Of a DNA stretch of 64,000 bases, positions 8,444 through 16,686 are shown in pieces. Made by a program: the position numbers and the translations under genes. Each line of letters opens with the position of its first letter. Within the stretch, counting starts at the first letter, position 1. The DNA lies in NCBI GenBank assembly GCA_024636555.1, contig JAGXGW010000016.1:59848-123847 (forward strand), in the 5' to 3' direction. This DNA comes from Paracoccaceae bacterium. Lineage in GTDB: Bacteria > Pseudomonadota > Alphaproteobacteria > Rhodobacterales > Rhodobacteraceae. A model generated the notes under the pieces. It had not been told where the DNA came from, made no database searches, and saw only the letters and a list, made by a program, of their open reading frames with translations.

Positions 8444-9741
8444 CAGATCAACAGATCACAACCGACCCCGCAAAGCCCGCGCAGCGCATGCGCGCGGGTG
8501 GCACGACCGTCACGCTGATGCCATGGATTCTCGCAGGCTTGGTTTTGCTGGTGCTGCCGTTCATTTTCCAGAGCAATTCGGCGCTGACCATCATGAACAA
8601 GATGTCGATCACGATCATCTTCGCGCTGGCTTACAACATGCTGCTGGGGCAGGGCGGTATGCTGTCCTTCGGGCATGCGGTCTATATGGGTGTGGGCGGG
8701 TTCGCCTGCGTGCATATCATGAACGCGTCGGAATTCTTTTCGATGCTGCCACTGCCGCTGCTGCCGATCTTCGGCGGGCTGTTCGGCATGGGGCTTGCCA
8801 TGATCGTGGGCAGTTTCTCCACCCGTAAAGCAGGCACCGTCTTTGCGATGATCAGCCTTGGCGTCGGTGAATTGATCGCCGCCTGTTCGTTGATCTTCGT
8901 CGCCTTTTTCGGCGGCGAGGAGGGCGTATCCGGAGATCGCACCTATGCGCTGCCCTTGTTCGGGATAGAGTTTCTGCGCCAGATCGAGGTTTACTACCTC
9001 GTCGCCTTCTGGCTGATGCTGTCGGCAATCCTGATGTTCCTGTTCTCGCGCACGCCTATCGGCCGCATGGCCAATGCGGTACGCGACAATCCCGAACGCG
9101 CCGAGTTTCTGGGCTATTCCGCGCGCTGGGTCCGGTTCTACAGCTTCACGGCATCGGGTTTCTTTGCCGGGATCGCGGGGGCGATGTTCGCGATCAACTA
9201 CGAGATCCTGACCGAGGAAAACCTCAACCTCGTCACGTCGGGCACGATCCTGCTGGTCACGTTTCTGGGGGGCGTGGGTTTCTTCTTCGGGCCGATCATC
9301 GGGGCGGTCGTATTCACGCTGGTGCAGACGGTGCTGAGCCTGCAAACCGATCTCTGGGCCATCTATGCCGGCGCGCTGTTCGTGGCGACGGTGATGTTCT
9401 TTCCCGGCGGTCTGGCGGGCCTGATCATGATGCACGGGCCTGCGGCCAAACTGGGCAAACTGCACTATCTTGTGCTGCCCTACCTCAAGACGCTGATCCC
9501 TGCGGGGATCGGGATATTGGGCGTCTGCGCTTTGGTCGAGATGACCTTCCATGTCAGGCACGCCTCTATCGGAAGCAACGAGATGACATTGTTCTGGACC
9601 ACCTTTGACAGCCATTCGCTGATGCCCTGGGCGGTGGCCGTGGCGGTATCGGTGGTGGCGTTCTGGATCATGCGGCGCAACCTGCCGGAGTTGGTAGCGG
9701 CCTGGCATCAGGCCAACGGCGTGGCGAAGGACAAGCTATGA
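8440..9741 (+). CDS. Branched-chain amino acid-type ABC transporter permease (LivM class), C-terminally extended
   Basis: Second permease subunit, 433 residues. The core carries the LivM marks MLLGQGGMLSFGHAVYMGVG and GTILLVTFLGGVGFFFGPIIGA. After the usual end of the domain (around residue 330) there are roughly 100 more residues with two more hydrophobic stretches (near 350-370 and 385-405), so it is longer than typical LivM proteins. It overlaps livH-like upstream and livG-like downstream by 4 bases each. Confidence 0.9.
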   Translation: MTDQQITTDPAKPAQRMRAGGTTVTLMPWILAGLVLLVLPFIFQSNSALTIMNKMSITIIFALAYNMLLGQGGMLSFGHAVYMGVGGFACVHIMNASEFFSMLPLPLLPIFGGLFGMGLAMIVGSFSTRKAGTVFAMISLGVGELIAACSLIFVAFFGGEEGVSGDRTYALPLFGIEFLRQIEVYYLVAFWLMLSAILMFLFSRTPIGRMANAVRDNPERAEFLGYSARWVRFYSFTASGFFAGIAGAMFAINYEILTEENLNLVTSGTILLVTFLGGVGFFFGPIIGAVVFTLVQTVLSLQTDLWAIYAGALFVATVMFFPGGLAGLIMMHGPAAKLGKLHYLVLPYLKTLIPAGIGILGVCALVEMTFHVRHASIGSNEMTLFWTTFDSHSLMPWAVAVAVSVVAFWIMRRNLPELVAAWHQANGVAKDKL

Positions 9742-10517
9742 ATGCCATGAGAGACATGCACATTCCTGCCCTGCAGATCGAGGGGCTGAAGAAAAGCTTC
9801 GGCAAGGCCGAGATCATCAACGGGATCGACCTGTCCATCGGAAAGTCCGAACGCCACGCGATCATCGGGCCGAACGGGGCGGGAAAATCCACCCTTTTCA
9901 ACCTGATCACGGGGCGTTTTCCGGCAACATCGGGGAAAATCTCCCTGCACGGGCGCGATCTTGCGGGCATGGCCCCCTATCAGATCAACAGGCTGGGACT
10001 GTCGCGGTCATTCCAGATCACCAACATCTTTCCCAAGATGACGGTTTTCGAAAACCTGCGTTGCGCGCTGTTGTGGTCCAAGGGGTATCGCTATTCGTTC
10101 TGGCATCTTGTGAGCAAGGCCTCCGACCTGACCGAAGGGGCGGAGGCCATTCTGGAGCAGATCAACCTCACGTCCCGCCGCGATCTGCCGGCGGGTGTGC
10201 TGTCCTATGCCGAGCAGCGCGCTCTGGAGATCGGCATCACCATCGGCGGCGGCGCCGATGTGATCATGCTGGACGAGCCGACAGCGGGCATGAGCAACAC
10301 CGAGACCGATTACATCGTCGAGCTGATCCGCAAGGTGACAGAGGGAAAGACCCTGATCGTGGTGGAACATGACATGGGTGTGGTGTTCGGGCTGGCCGAC
10401 CGGATCAGCGTGCTGGTCTACGGCACGATCATCGCAACAGGCCGCCCCGAGGAGGTGCGCGGCAATCCCAAGGTTCAGGAAGCCTATCTGGGTGCTGCAT
10501 TGGAGGCGGAACACTGA
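9738..10517 (+). CDS. Branched-chain amino acid-type ABC transporter ATP-binding protein (LivG class)
   Basis: ATPase subunit, 259 residues. Walker A is canonical (GPNGAGKST, 44-52), as are Walker B (VIMLDE, to 180) and the switch His (VVEHD, His211). The signature motif reads LSYAEQ at 155-160, where family members normally have LSYGEQ or LAYGQQ, so the nucleotide-contacting Gly is Ala. It overlaps livM-like by 4 bases and livF-like by 1 base. In the heterodimer this altered signature faces the Walker A of the LivF-class partner, which is also altered. Confidence 0.92.
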   Translation: MNAMRDMHIPALQIEGLKKSFGKAEIINGIDLSIGKSERHAIIGPNGAGKSTLFNLITGRFPATSGKISLHGRDLAGMAPYQINRLGLSRSFQITNIFPKMTVFENLRCALLWSKGYRYSFWHLVSKASDLTEGAEAILEQINLTSRRDLPAGVLSYAEQRALEIGITIGGGADVIMLDEPTAGMSNTETDYIVELIRKVTEGKTLIVVEHDMGVVFGLADRISVLVYGTIIATGRPEEVRGNPKVQEAYLGAALEAEH

Positions 10518-11218
10518 TGCTGGATGTCATCGACATGCATGCCTATTACGGCAAATCCCATATCCTGCAGGGCGTTACCCTCAATATAAAGGAAGGGGAG
10601 ATCGTTGCCCTGCTGGGTCGCAACGGTGTCGGGCGGTCCACTACCTGCAAGGCGGTAATGGGCGAGGTCACGCCCGTCGGGTCCGTCAGGTTCCGCGGTC
10701 AGGAAATCGCGGGGCGCAAGGCCTACGAGATTGCCAATCTGGGGATCGGCTATGTGCCAGAGAACCGCGATATCTTTCCCGGGCTGACCTGTCGGCAGAA
10801 CCTCACACTGGGGCTCAAGCCCGGCCAGAAAGACGGGGCCGGGCGCTGGTCGATGGAGAACATGTTCGACATGTTCGAGAACCTGCGGAACCGGGCCGAT
10901 GTCGAGGCCTCGGTGCTGTCAGGGGGGGAGCAGCAGATGCTGACCATGTGCCGCACGCTGATGGGCGATCCGGATCTGGTTATGATCGACGAGCCGACAG
11001 AGGGCCTGTCGCCGCAGATGGTCAAGCGGGTGGCCGATCTGTTGCAGGAGATCGCGCGGCGCGGGGTCTCGACCCTGCTTGTGGAGCAGAAGCTGTCCAT
11101 CGCGATGGATATCGCGAACCGTGTCTATGTCATGGGCCACGGCAGGATCGTGTTCGAGGGCACACCGGATGAGTTGCGAAACCGCGACGACGTGCGCAAG
11201 GAGTGGCTGGAGGTTTGA
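10517..11218 (+). CDS. Branched-chain amino acid-type ABC transporter ATP-binding protein (LivF class) with Arg in Walker A
   Basis: Second ATPase subunit, 233 residues. The Walker A segment reads GRNGVGRST (34-42), with Arg40 where the invariant Lys should be. The signature LSGGEQ (134-139) and Walker B (VMIDE, Glu159) are canonical, and the switch position is Gln (LLVEQK) as in LivF proteins generally. The partner's signature is also non-canonical, so one of the two composite ATP sites is predicted to be degenerate while the other is intact. The operon ends here; the next gene is convergent. Confidence 0.9.
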   Translation: MLDVIDMHAYYGKSHILQGVTLNIKEGEIVALLGRNGVGRSTTCKAVMGEVTPVGSVRFRGQEIAGRKAYEIANLGIGYVPENRDIFPGLTCRQNLTLGLKPGQKDGAGRWSMENMFDMFENLRNRADVEASVLSGGEQQMLTMCRTLMGDPDLVMIDEPTEGLSPQMVKRVADLLQEIARRGVSTLLVEQKLSIAMDIANRVYVMGHGRIVFEGTPDELRNRDDVRKEWLEV

Positions 11219-11341
11219 ACGCTGATCCACACCTCCGGCCTGCACTGTCACTCTGATGGCGCGGATACGACGTGCATGCCGCATCCGGCCCAAGTGGCTG
11301 GCTGTCGCCTAGCCATTAAGGGGCCGGCGATGTGTCTTGGT

Positions 11342-11695
11342 TCATAGCGGCAGGTCATCATAGCCGCGGGAATGCGTGGAGCGCATGTTCTTTGCCGCAT
11401 CGGTCGTGGCCGCGGCGAGCGCCTTTTGCAGGCGAAAGGTGTGAGCGCTATATTGCTCCATCGCCGTCTTCAGAAATGCCGACTGGATCTCCATCAATTC
11501 CGCAGGCGTCTTGCAGGCCAGAATGGCGCTTTGGGTTGCCAGATCCTGTTTCAGACGGTCGGTCAAGAAACGGGTGTTTTCGGAGATGATCTCCTGCCAT
11601 GCCTTTGCTGCAACCGGATTGAGCGCGGTCATCGTTGCGGTCATTGCGGATGTCGCGGTGTCTTCACCGGAGTTTTTGTCTTTCGATTTCGCCAT
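11342..11695 (-). CDS. Phasin family protein
   Basis: A 117-residue helical protein of the phasin family, which coats polyhydroxyalkanoate granules. The visible pattern is AAKAWQEIISENTRFLTDRLKQDLATQSAILACKTP, then ELMEIQSAFLKTAMEQYSAHTFRLQKALAAAT, an amphipathic two-helix arrangement typical of Phasin_2. I chose the ATG at 11695 because AGGAGG lies just upstream; an in-frame extension 23 codons longer lacks such a site. Acetoacetyl-CoA synthetase, also linked to PHB turnover, is 1.3 kb away. A TTGC-type palindrome at 11806-11821 may be the PHB-regulator site. Confidence 0.82.
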   Translation of the reverse strand: MAKSKDKNSGEDTATSAMTATMTALNPVAAKAWQEIISENTRFLTDRLKQDLATQSAILACKTPAELMEIQSAFLKTAMEQYSAHTFRLQKALAAATTDAAKNMRSTHSRGYDDLPL

Positions 11696-11805
11696 GTCTG
11701 ATCCTCCTGATTGATGAGTGATAGCGGGCTGAAACACACCCCCGAACCTGAACCACGCAGGCACCGTAGCCGTTTTGCGATGCCCTCACTTTGATCTGGA
11801 TCGTG

Positions 11806-11821
11806 TTGCGACGTGTCGCAA
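11806..11821. promoter_or_regulatory. TTGCGAC-GT-GTCGCAA palindrome upstream of the phasin gene
   Basis: A 16-base inverted repeat with 7-bp arms and a 2-base centre lies in the 224-base divergent region between phasin and the Gfo/Idh gene, about 110 bases upstream of the phasin start. PhaR-type repressors of alphaproteobacteria bind TGC/GCA-type inverted repeats before phasin genes, so PhaR is the obvious candidate (inference; the match to its published consensus is only partial). Confidence 0.4.
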
Positions 11822-11919
11822 GGGGTTTGGCCCGACATTTGGCCCAACGCGGCAAGTCCGCGCTTGGAAAACCTTTCAGATGACGTAAGCTGCCGTGAAT
11901 AAAGGCAATCGGGGGCAGC

Positions 11920-12882
11920 ATGGCGACGAAGACAGCGATCATCGGATTGGGGATCATGGGGCGGCGGATGTTGGAACATATGTTGCTGCATCCCGCCTAT
12001 GATCCGGCTTTTCTGTGGGACCCGAGCGCCGAGAACGCATCGCTGGCGCTGGTCACCGCGCCACATGCAAGCCTGTGCGAGACTGCGGACGCGGCAATCG
12101 CCGCTGCCGATCTGGTCTATCTGGCTTGCCCGCCGGAGCCGCGCAAAGCCTATGCGCTGCAGGCCGCAGCGCAGGGCAAGGCGCTGTTTCTGGAAAAGCC
12201 GCTGGGCGTCGATATCGCCGCCAGCGCCGATCTGGTCGACAGGGTCGCGGCAGCGGGCGTGCCTGCGGCGGTGAATTTCACCCAAGCGGCGGGGGCCGCG
12301 CTGACGGATATTTCTGCCGCTTCACGCGCAGGGCGCATGGGCGATCTTGCGGGCGTCGATATCGTGGTGACCTATGCCGCATGGCCGCGCGGCTGGCAGC
12401 AGGCCGCCGACTGGCTGCGCTTCCGGAACGAGGGCGGGATGACCCGCGAGGTGATCTCGCATTTCGTGTTCTTCTCCGAGCGCATCCTTGGCCCCCTGAC
12501 GCTTGTGTGGGCGCGGCCTGCCTATCCGGCTGATCCTGCCCTGTGCGAGACGCATATGCTGGCGCGGCTGGAAAATGCCGCAGGTGTGCCGGTGTCGATC
12601 ATGGCAAGCGTCGGCGGCGCGCAGCCGGACCGGCAGGAACTGACCGTGAAGGGCAGCCTTTGCAGCTACCGCGTTGCCGAATTCCACGCTGTATCGGTCT
12701 CGGATGGTGCAACCTTCCAGCCCGCAACGCCGCAGGACAGCGACCCGCGCAGCACAAGCCTGCGGGTGCAGCTTGATGATCTGCAAGCGATGATGGCGGG
12801 CAAACCGCATCGTCTGGCCACCTTGCCCGAGGCGCTGCGCGTGCAACGCCTGATCGAGGCAATGTTGCAGGACAAATCCTGA
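11920..12882 (+). CDS. Gfo/Idh/MocA-family NAD(P)-dependent oxidoreductase
   Basis: A 320-residue cytosolic dehydrogenase of the Gfo/Idh/MocA family. The N-terminus has the Rossmann fingerprint GLGIMG (residues 8-13), and the characteristic EKP motif occurs in LFLEKPLGVD near residue 90. The C-terminal half, with RFRNEGGMTREVISHFVF, corresponds to the substrate domain. Members oxidise or reduce sugars, inositols, amines or pyrrole-type compounds, and the substrate is not readable here. It stands alone between phasin (divergent) and acetoacetyl-CoA synthetase, 65 bases downstream. Confidence 0.8.
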   Translation: MATKTAIIGLGIMGRRMLEHMLLHPAYDPAFLWDPSAENASLALVTAPHASLCETADAAIAAADLVYLACPPEPRKAYALQAAAQGKALFLEKPLGVDIAASADLVDRVAAAGVPAAVNFTQAAGAALTDISAASRAGRMGDLAGVDIVVTYAAWPRGWQQAADWLRFRNEGGMTREVISHFVFFSERILGPLTLVWARPAYPADPALCETHMLARLENAAGVPVSIMASVGGAQPDRQELTVKGSLCSYRVAEFHAVSVSDGATFQPATPQDSDPRSTSLRVQLDDLQAMMAGKPHRLATLPEALRVQRLIEAMLQDKS

Positions 12883-12947
12883 TCAACGGCTCTTGTCTTG
12901 CTCCCGCTGGCATGGAAGCTTGCAGCAAAAGATCAGGGAGGATCACA

Positions 12948-14924
12948 ATGACTGATGCAGGGACCGACGCACGCCCGATCCTGTGGCAACCCGATCCCGC
13001 GCGGGCCGAGGCTTCGACCTTGGCGCAGTTCATCCGCTGGCTGGAGGCCGAGCGCGGTCTCGCGTTTTCCGACTATCATGCGCTGTGGGAGTGGTCGGTC
13101 ACCGATCTTGAGGGTTTCTGGACGGCGATCATCGCCTTCTTCGATCTGCCTGTTTCGGGCTGGAAAGCGGTTCTGACCGAGCGCAAGATGCCGGGGGCGG
13201 ACTGGTTTGCGGGCGCGCAGACCAATTTCGCTGCACAGATGCTGCGCCATGCCGCTGCCCGCCCCGAGGACGAGGCCATCGTTCTGCATTCCGAGACTTT
13301 CGGGCGGCAGGTGCTGACATGGGCCGAGCTGAACAGCCGCGTCGGGGCGGCGCAGGCGGCTCTGGAGGAGATGGGTGTGGTGCAGGGCGACCGCGTGGTG
13401 GCTGTCCTGCCGAATGCGGTCGAGGCGCTGGTGGCCTTCCTCGCAACGGCCTCCGTCGGGGCGGTCTGGTCGCTTTGCGCGCCGGATATGGGGCATGTCG
13501 CGATCCTTGACCGTTTCCGCCAGATCGAACCGAAAGTGCTGATCGCGCAGGATGGCTATATCCATGCGGGCAAACAGGTTGACCGCCGCGATCTGCTGGA
13601 GGGGATCGCCGCCGGTCTTCCCTCGCTGAAACACCGTGTCATGGTGGAGGGCATCGGGCAGGCACCACAGGGCTGGAGCTCATGGACACGGATGGAGGCC
13701 GCGCCACAGGAACCGCAGTTCCGGCAGGTGCCGTTCTCGCACCCGCTCTGGATCGTCTATTCCTCGGGCACCACAGGCAATCCCAAGCCGATCGTGCATG
13801 GCCATGGCGGCGTTCTGCTGGAAGGTGCCAAGCAATCGCTGCATCAGGACCTCAGCGCCAAGGACCGCTTTTGCTGGATGACATCGTCCGGCTGGATTAT
13901 GTGGAATTCGCAATGGGGCGCGCTGGGGCATGGGGCGACCGTGGTGATGTTCGACGCGGCCCCGAACCATCCCGACATGCTGGAGGCGTGGCGTATGGTG
14001 GCGCGCGAAAGGCTGACCTATTTCGGCGCGGGGGCTGCGTTCTTCATGGGCTGCCAGAAGGCGGGCATCCGCCCCGGGGCAGAGCTGGACCTGTCGGCCC
14101 TGCGCTCGGTCGGGGCAACCGGATCGCCGCTCAGTCAGGAAGGCTATGACTGGATTTACGGGCAGGTGAAGCAGGATCTGTGGCTGGCCCCTATTTCGGG
14201 CGGCACCGATCTGGCGGGGGCATTTGTCTGCGGCAATCCGATGATGCCCGTACGCGCCGGCGAGATGCAATGCCGCGCGCTTGGCAATGCTGTGCGCGCC
14301 TTTGACGAGGCAGGGCAGGAGTTGATCGGGCAGGTGGGAGAACTGGTCTGCACCGAACCTTTGCCCTCGATGCCGCTTTATTTCTGGGGCGACGAGGACG
14401 GATCGCGCCTGCATGACAGCTATTTCGACACCTATCCGGGGATCTGGCGGCATGGTGACTGGATCGAGTTCACGCCTGAGGGCGGCTCGGTGATCTATGG
14501 CCGTTCCGATGCCACGATCAACCGGCGCGGGCTGCGGCTTGGCAGTTCCGAGATTTACCGCGCGGTCGAGGGGCTGGACGCGGTGATGGACAGCCTTGTC
14601 ATCGATCTCGAATTTCTGGGCCGTGACAGTTTCATGCCGCTGTTTGTCGTGTTGAAAGAGGGCCAGACGCTGGACGATGCCATGAGGGACCAAATCCGCA
14701 GCGCGATCCGGCAGGCTGTCTCGGCGCGGTTCCTACCGGATGATATCGTCCAGATCGCCGAGGTGCCGCGCACATTGTCGGGCAAAAAGCTGGAAGTGCC
14801 GGTCAAGAAACTGTTGCTGGGCGGCGATCCGGCAAAGGTGGTCAACCGCGATTCAATGGCCAACCCCGACAGTTTCGACGCGTTCATCGCCTATGCGAAA
14901 GCCCGCGCCGAAACTGTTGCATAG
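12948..14924 (+). CDS. acsA: Acetoacetyl-CoA synthetase
   Basis: Activates acetoacetate to acetoacetyl-CoA with ATP, feeding ketone-body and PHB carbon back into thiolase reactions. The protein has 658 residues, the normal length. Visible features are the adenylate-forming motif YSSGTTGNPKPIVHGHGG around residue 270, a GSPLSQEGYDWIY segment specific to acetoacetate ligases, YGRSDATINRRGLRLGSSEIYR, and the C-terminal catalytic Lys in RTLSGKKLEVPVKKLL near 610. I chose the ATG at 12948 with an AGGGAGG site just upstream; the frame extends 12 codons further without one. The next gene is convergent, 11 bases away. Confidence 0.93.
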   Translation: MTDAGTDARPILWQPDPARAEASTLAQFIRWLEAERGLAFSDYHALWEWSVTDLEGFWTAIIAFFDLPVSGWKAVLTERKMPGADWFAGAQTNFAAQMLRHAAARPEDEAIVLHSETFGRQVLTWAELNSRVGAAQAALEEMGVVQGDRVVAVLPNAVEALVAFLATASVGAVWSLCAPDMGHVAILDRFRQIEPKVLIAQDGYIHAGKQVDRRDLLEGIAAGLPSLKHRVMVEGIGQAPQGWSSWTRMEAAPQEPQFRQVPFSHPLWIVYSSGTTGNPKPIVHGHGGVLLEGAKQSLHQDLSAKDRFCWMTSSGWIMWNSQWGALGHGATVVMFDAAPNHPDMLEAWRMVARERLTYFGAGAAFFMGCQKAGIRPGAELDLSALRSVGATGSPLSQEGYDWIYGQVKQDLWLAPISGGTDLAGAFVCGNPMMPVRAGEMQCRALGNAVRAFDEAGQELIGQVGELVCTEPLPSMPLYFWGDEDGSRLHDSYFDTYPGIWRHGDWIEFTPEGGSVIYGRSDATINRRGLRLGSSEIYRAVEGLDAVMDSLVIDLEFLGRDSFMPLFVVLKEGQTLDDAMRDQIRSAIRQAVSARFLPDDIVQIAEVPRTLSGKKLEVPVKKLLLGGDPAKVVNRDSMANPDSFDAFIAYAKARAETVA

Positions 14925-14935
14925 GCAGGCTGCCG

Positions 14936-16549
14936 CTAGGCGGAATCCGCAAGGATCAGATCGGATGCCTTTTCGCCAACCATGATGGCGGGCGCGTTGG
15001 TGTTGCCCGTCGGGATCGTCGGAAAGATCGACGCGTCCGCCACGCGCAGCCCGTCTATCCCGTGGACCCGCAAGCGCTCGTCAACCACCGATTGGGCGGG
15101 ATCGGTTCCCATCCGGCATGTGCCGCATTGGTGGAACACGGTCCATGATTTCTCGCGGATGGACTGGGCCAGTGCCGCGTCGGTGTCGATCTGGCGGCCG
15201 GGGATGATCTCGTCCTCGATGACGGCGTGCAGCGCAGGGCTGGCCGCGATCTTGCGGATCAGCCGGAACCCCGCCAGCATCACAGCCCGGTCATAATCGG
15301 TGTCGAGATAGTTGGTATGCATCTCTGGGGCTGCAAAAGGATCGGGCGAGCGGATTTGCAGGTAGCCCGTGCTGGTCGGCTTGCACGGGTTGAAGCCCAG
15401 CAGAAAGCCCGGAAACGGGTCAGGGTTCATCAGGGGACGCGTGCCGACAGGGGCGCGGGTATAGCTGACGGGAGAGAAATAAAGCTGCAGATCGGGCTTT
15501 GTCGCGCCCTCCATCACCCGCACGAAACCGCCGCCCTGATTGAGGCTGAGCGAGAGCGGCCCCTTGCGTGTCATGGCATAGCGCAGGCCCGCCCAGACCT
15601 TGCCCAGAAGCGGGTTCAGCTCCTGATTGAGGCTTGGCACGTTTGCGCGGTACAGGGCATCGGCGCCCAGATGATCGGCAAGGTTGCGGCCCACATGGGG
15701 GGCATCGCGGACGACCTGCACCCCGTGTTTTTGCAGCACCGCGCCGGGGCCTATGCCCGACAGTTGCAAAAGCTGCGGCGAGTTGATGGCCCCGCCCGAC
15801 AGGATCACCTCGGCGCGCGCACGCACTTTCAGGGTGCGGCCCTTGTGCATGTATTCCACACCCACGGCGCGCCGCCCTTCGAACAGGATGCGGGTGACAT
15901 GGGCGCGGGTCTCGACCTTCAGGTTCGCGCGCTTCATCGCGGGGCGCAGGTAGCATCGCGCGGTCGAGGCGCGCCGCCCGCCTTTTGTGTTGATCTGGTA
16001 AAGTGCGGCCCCTTCCATATCGGCCCCGTTGTAATCTGGGTTGGTGGGAAACCCCGCCTCCTCCGCCGCCTTGAGATAGATGCGGGTGAGGGGATGCACA
16101 TCCCGCGAGACATCATGCACCGGCAACGGCCCGCCCGCGCCGCGCCAGGCATCCGCACCGCCCGCCCAATCCTCCATCCGGCGAAAGACGGGGGCGACAT
16201 CTTCCCATCCCCAGCCGGGCGCGACAGCGCCCCATTCGGCGTAATCGGCCGGATGCCCGCGCACATAGACCATCGCATTGATCGAACTGGACCCGCCCAG
16301 CACTTTGCCGCGCGGCCAATAGGAGGGCAGGTTATCGCGGTTCGGATCGGGCTCGGTGGTGTATTTCCAGTTCACCCGCGCATCGTAATAGACCTTGCCA
16401 TAGCCGATAGGCACCTGCACCCAGAAGTTCAGATCCGAGCCACCAGCCTCAAGCAACAGCACGCGATTGCGGCTGTCCGCACTCAGCCGGTTGGCCAGAA
16501 CCGAGCCTGCAGACCCTGCGCCGACGATCACATAGTCAAAATCCTGCAC
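14936..16549 (-). CDS. GMC-family FAD oxidoreductase (choline/alcohol dehydrogenase type)
   Basis: A 537-residue flavoenzyme of the glucose-methanol-choline family. It has the N-terminal FAD fingerprint VGAGSAGSVLANRLS, GMC signature 1 around residue 80-100 (GKVLGGSSSINAMVYVRG), signature 2 near residue 250 (SGGAINSPQLLQLSGIGP), and the C-terminal HQCGTCRMG and TGNTNAPA segments carrying the catalytic His and Asn. Such enzymes oxidise choline or other alcohols to aldehydes and pass electrons to the respiratory chain. No choline-specific neighbour (betaine aldehyde dehydrogenase, BetI) is present, so an aliphatic alcohol substrate is equally likely. Confidence 0.88.
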   Translation of the reverse strand: MQDFDYVIVGAGSAGSVLANRLSADSRNRVLLLEAGGSDLNFWVQVPIGYGKVYYDARVNWKYTTEPDPNRDNLPSYWPRGKVLGGSSSINAMVYVRGHPADYAEWGAVAPGWGWEDVAPVFRRMEDWAGGADAWRGAGGPLPVHDVSRDVHPLTRIYLKAAEEAGFPTNPDYNGADMEGAALYQINTKGGRRASTARCYLRPAMKRANLKVETRAHVTRILFEGRRAVGVEYMHKGRTLKVRARAEVILSGGAINSPQLLQLSGIGPGAVLQKHGVQVVRDAPHVGRNLADHLGADALYRANVPSLNQELNPLLGKVWAGLRYAMTRKGPLSLSLNQGGGFVRVMEGATKPDLQLYFSPVSYTRAPVGTRPLMNPDPFPGFLLGFNPCKPTSTGYLQIRSPDPFAAPEMHTNYLDTDYDRAVMLAGFRLIRKIAASPALHAVIEDEIIPGRQIDTDAALAQSIREKSWTVFHQCGTCRMGTDPAQSVVDERLRVHGIDGLRVADASIFPTIPTGNTNAPAIMVGEKASDLILADSA

Positions 16550-16686
16550 GCTGTTCCCCTACCTGTCGCAGACCTGCACCCTGCACCGGGGATGACAATC
16601 ACGGATGTCAGAAAACGACAATGACGGGGGCGGATTTTTCTTGCACCGCAGTCAGGCATCCGCCCGCATGGGAGCGGTCGTTTGCA

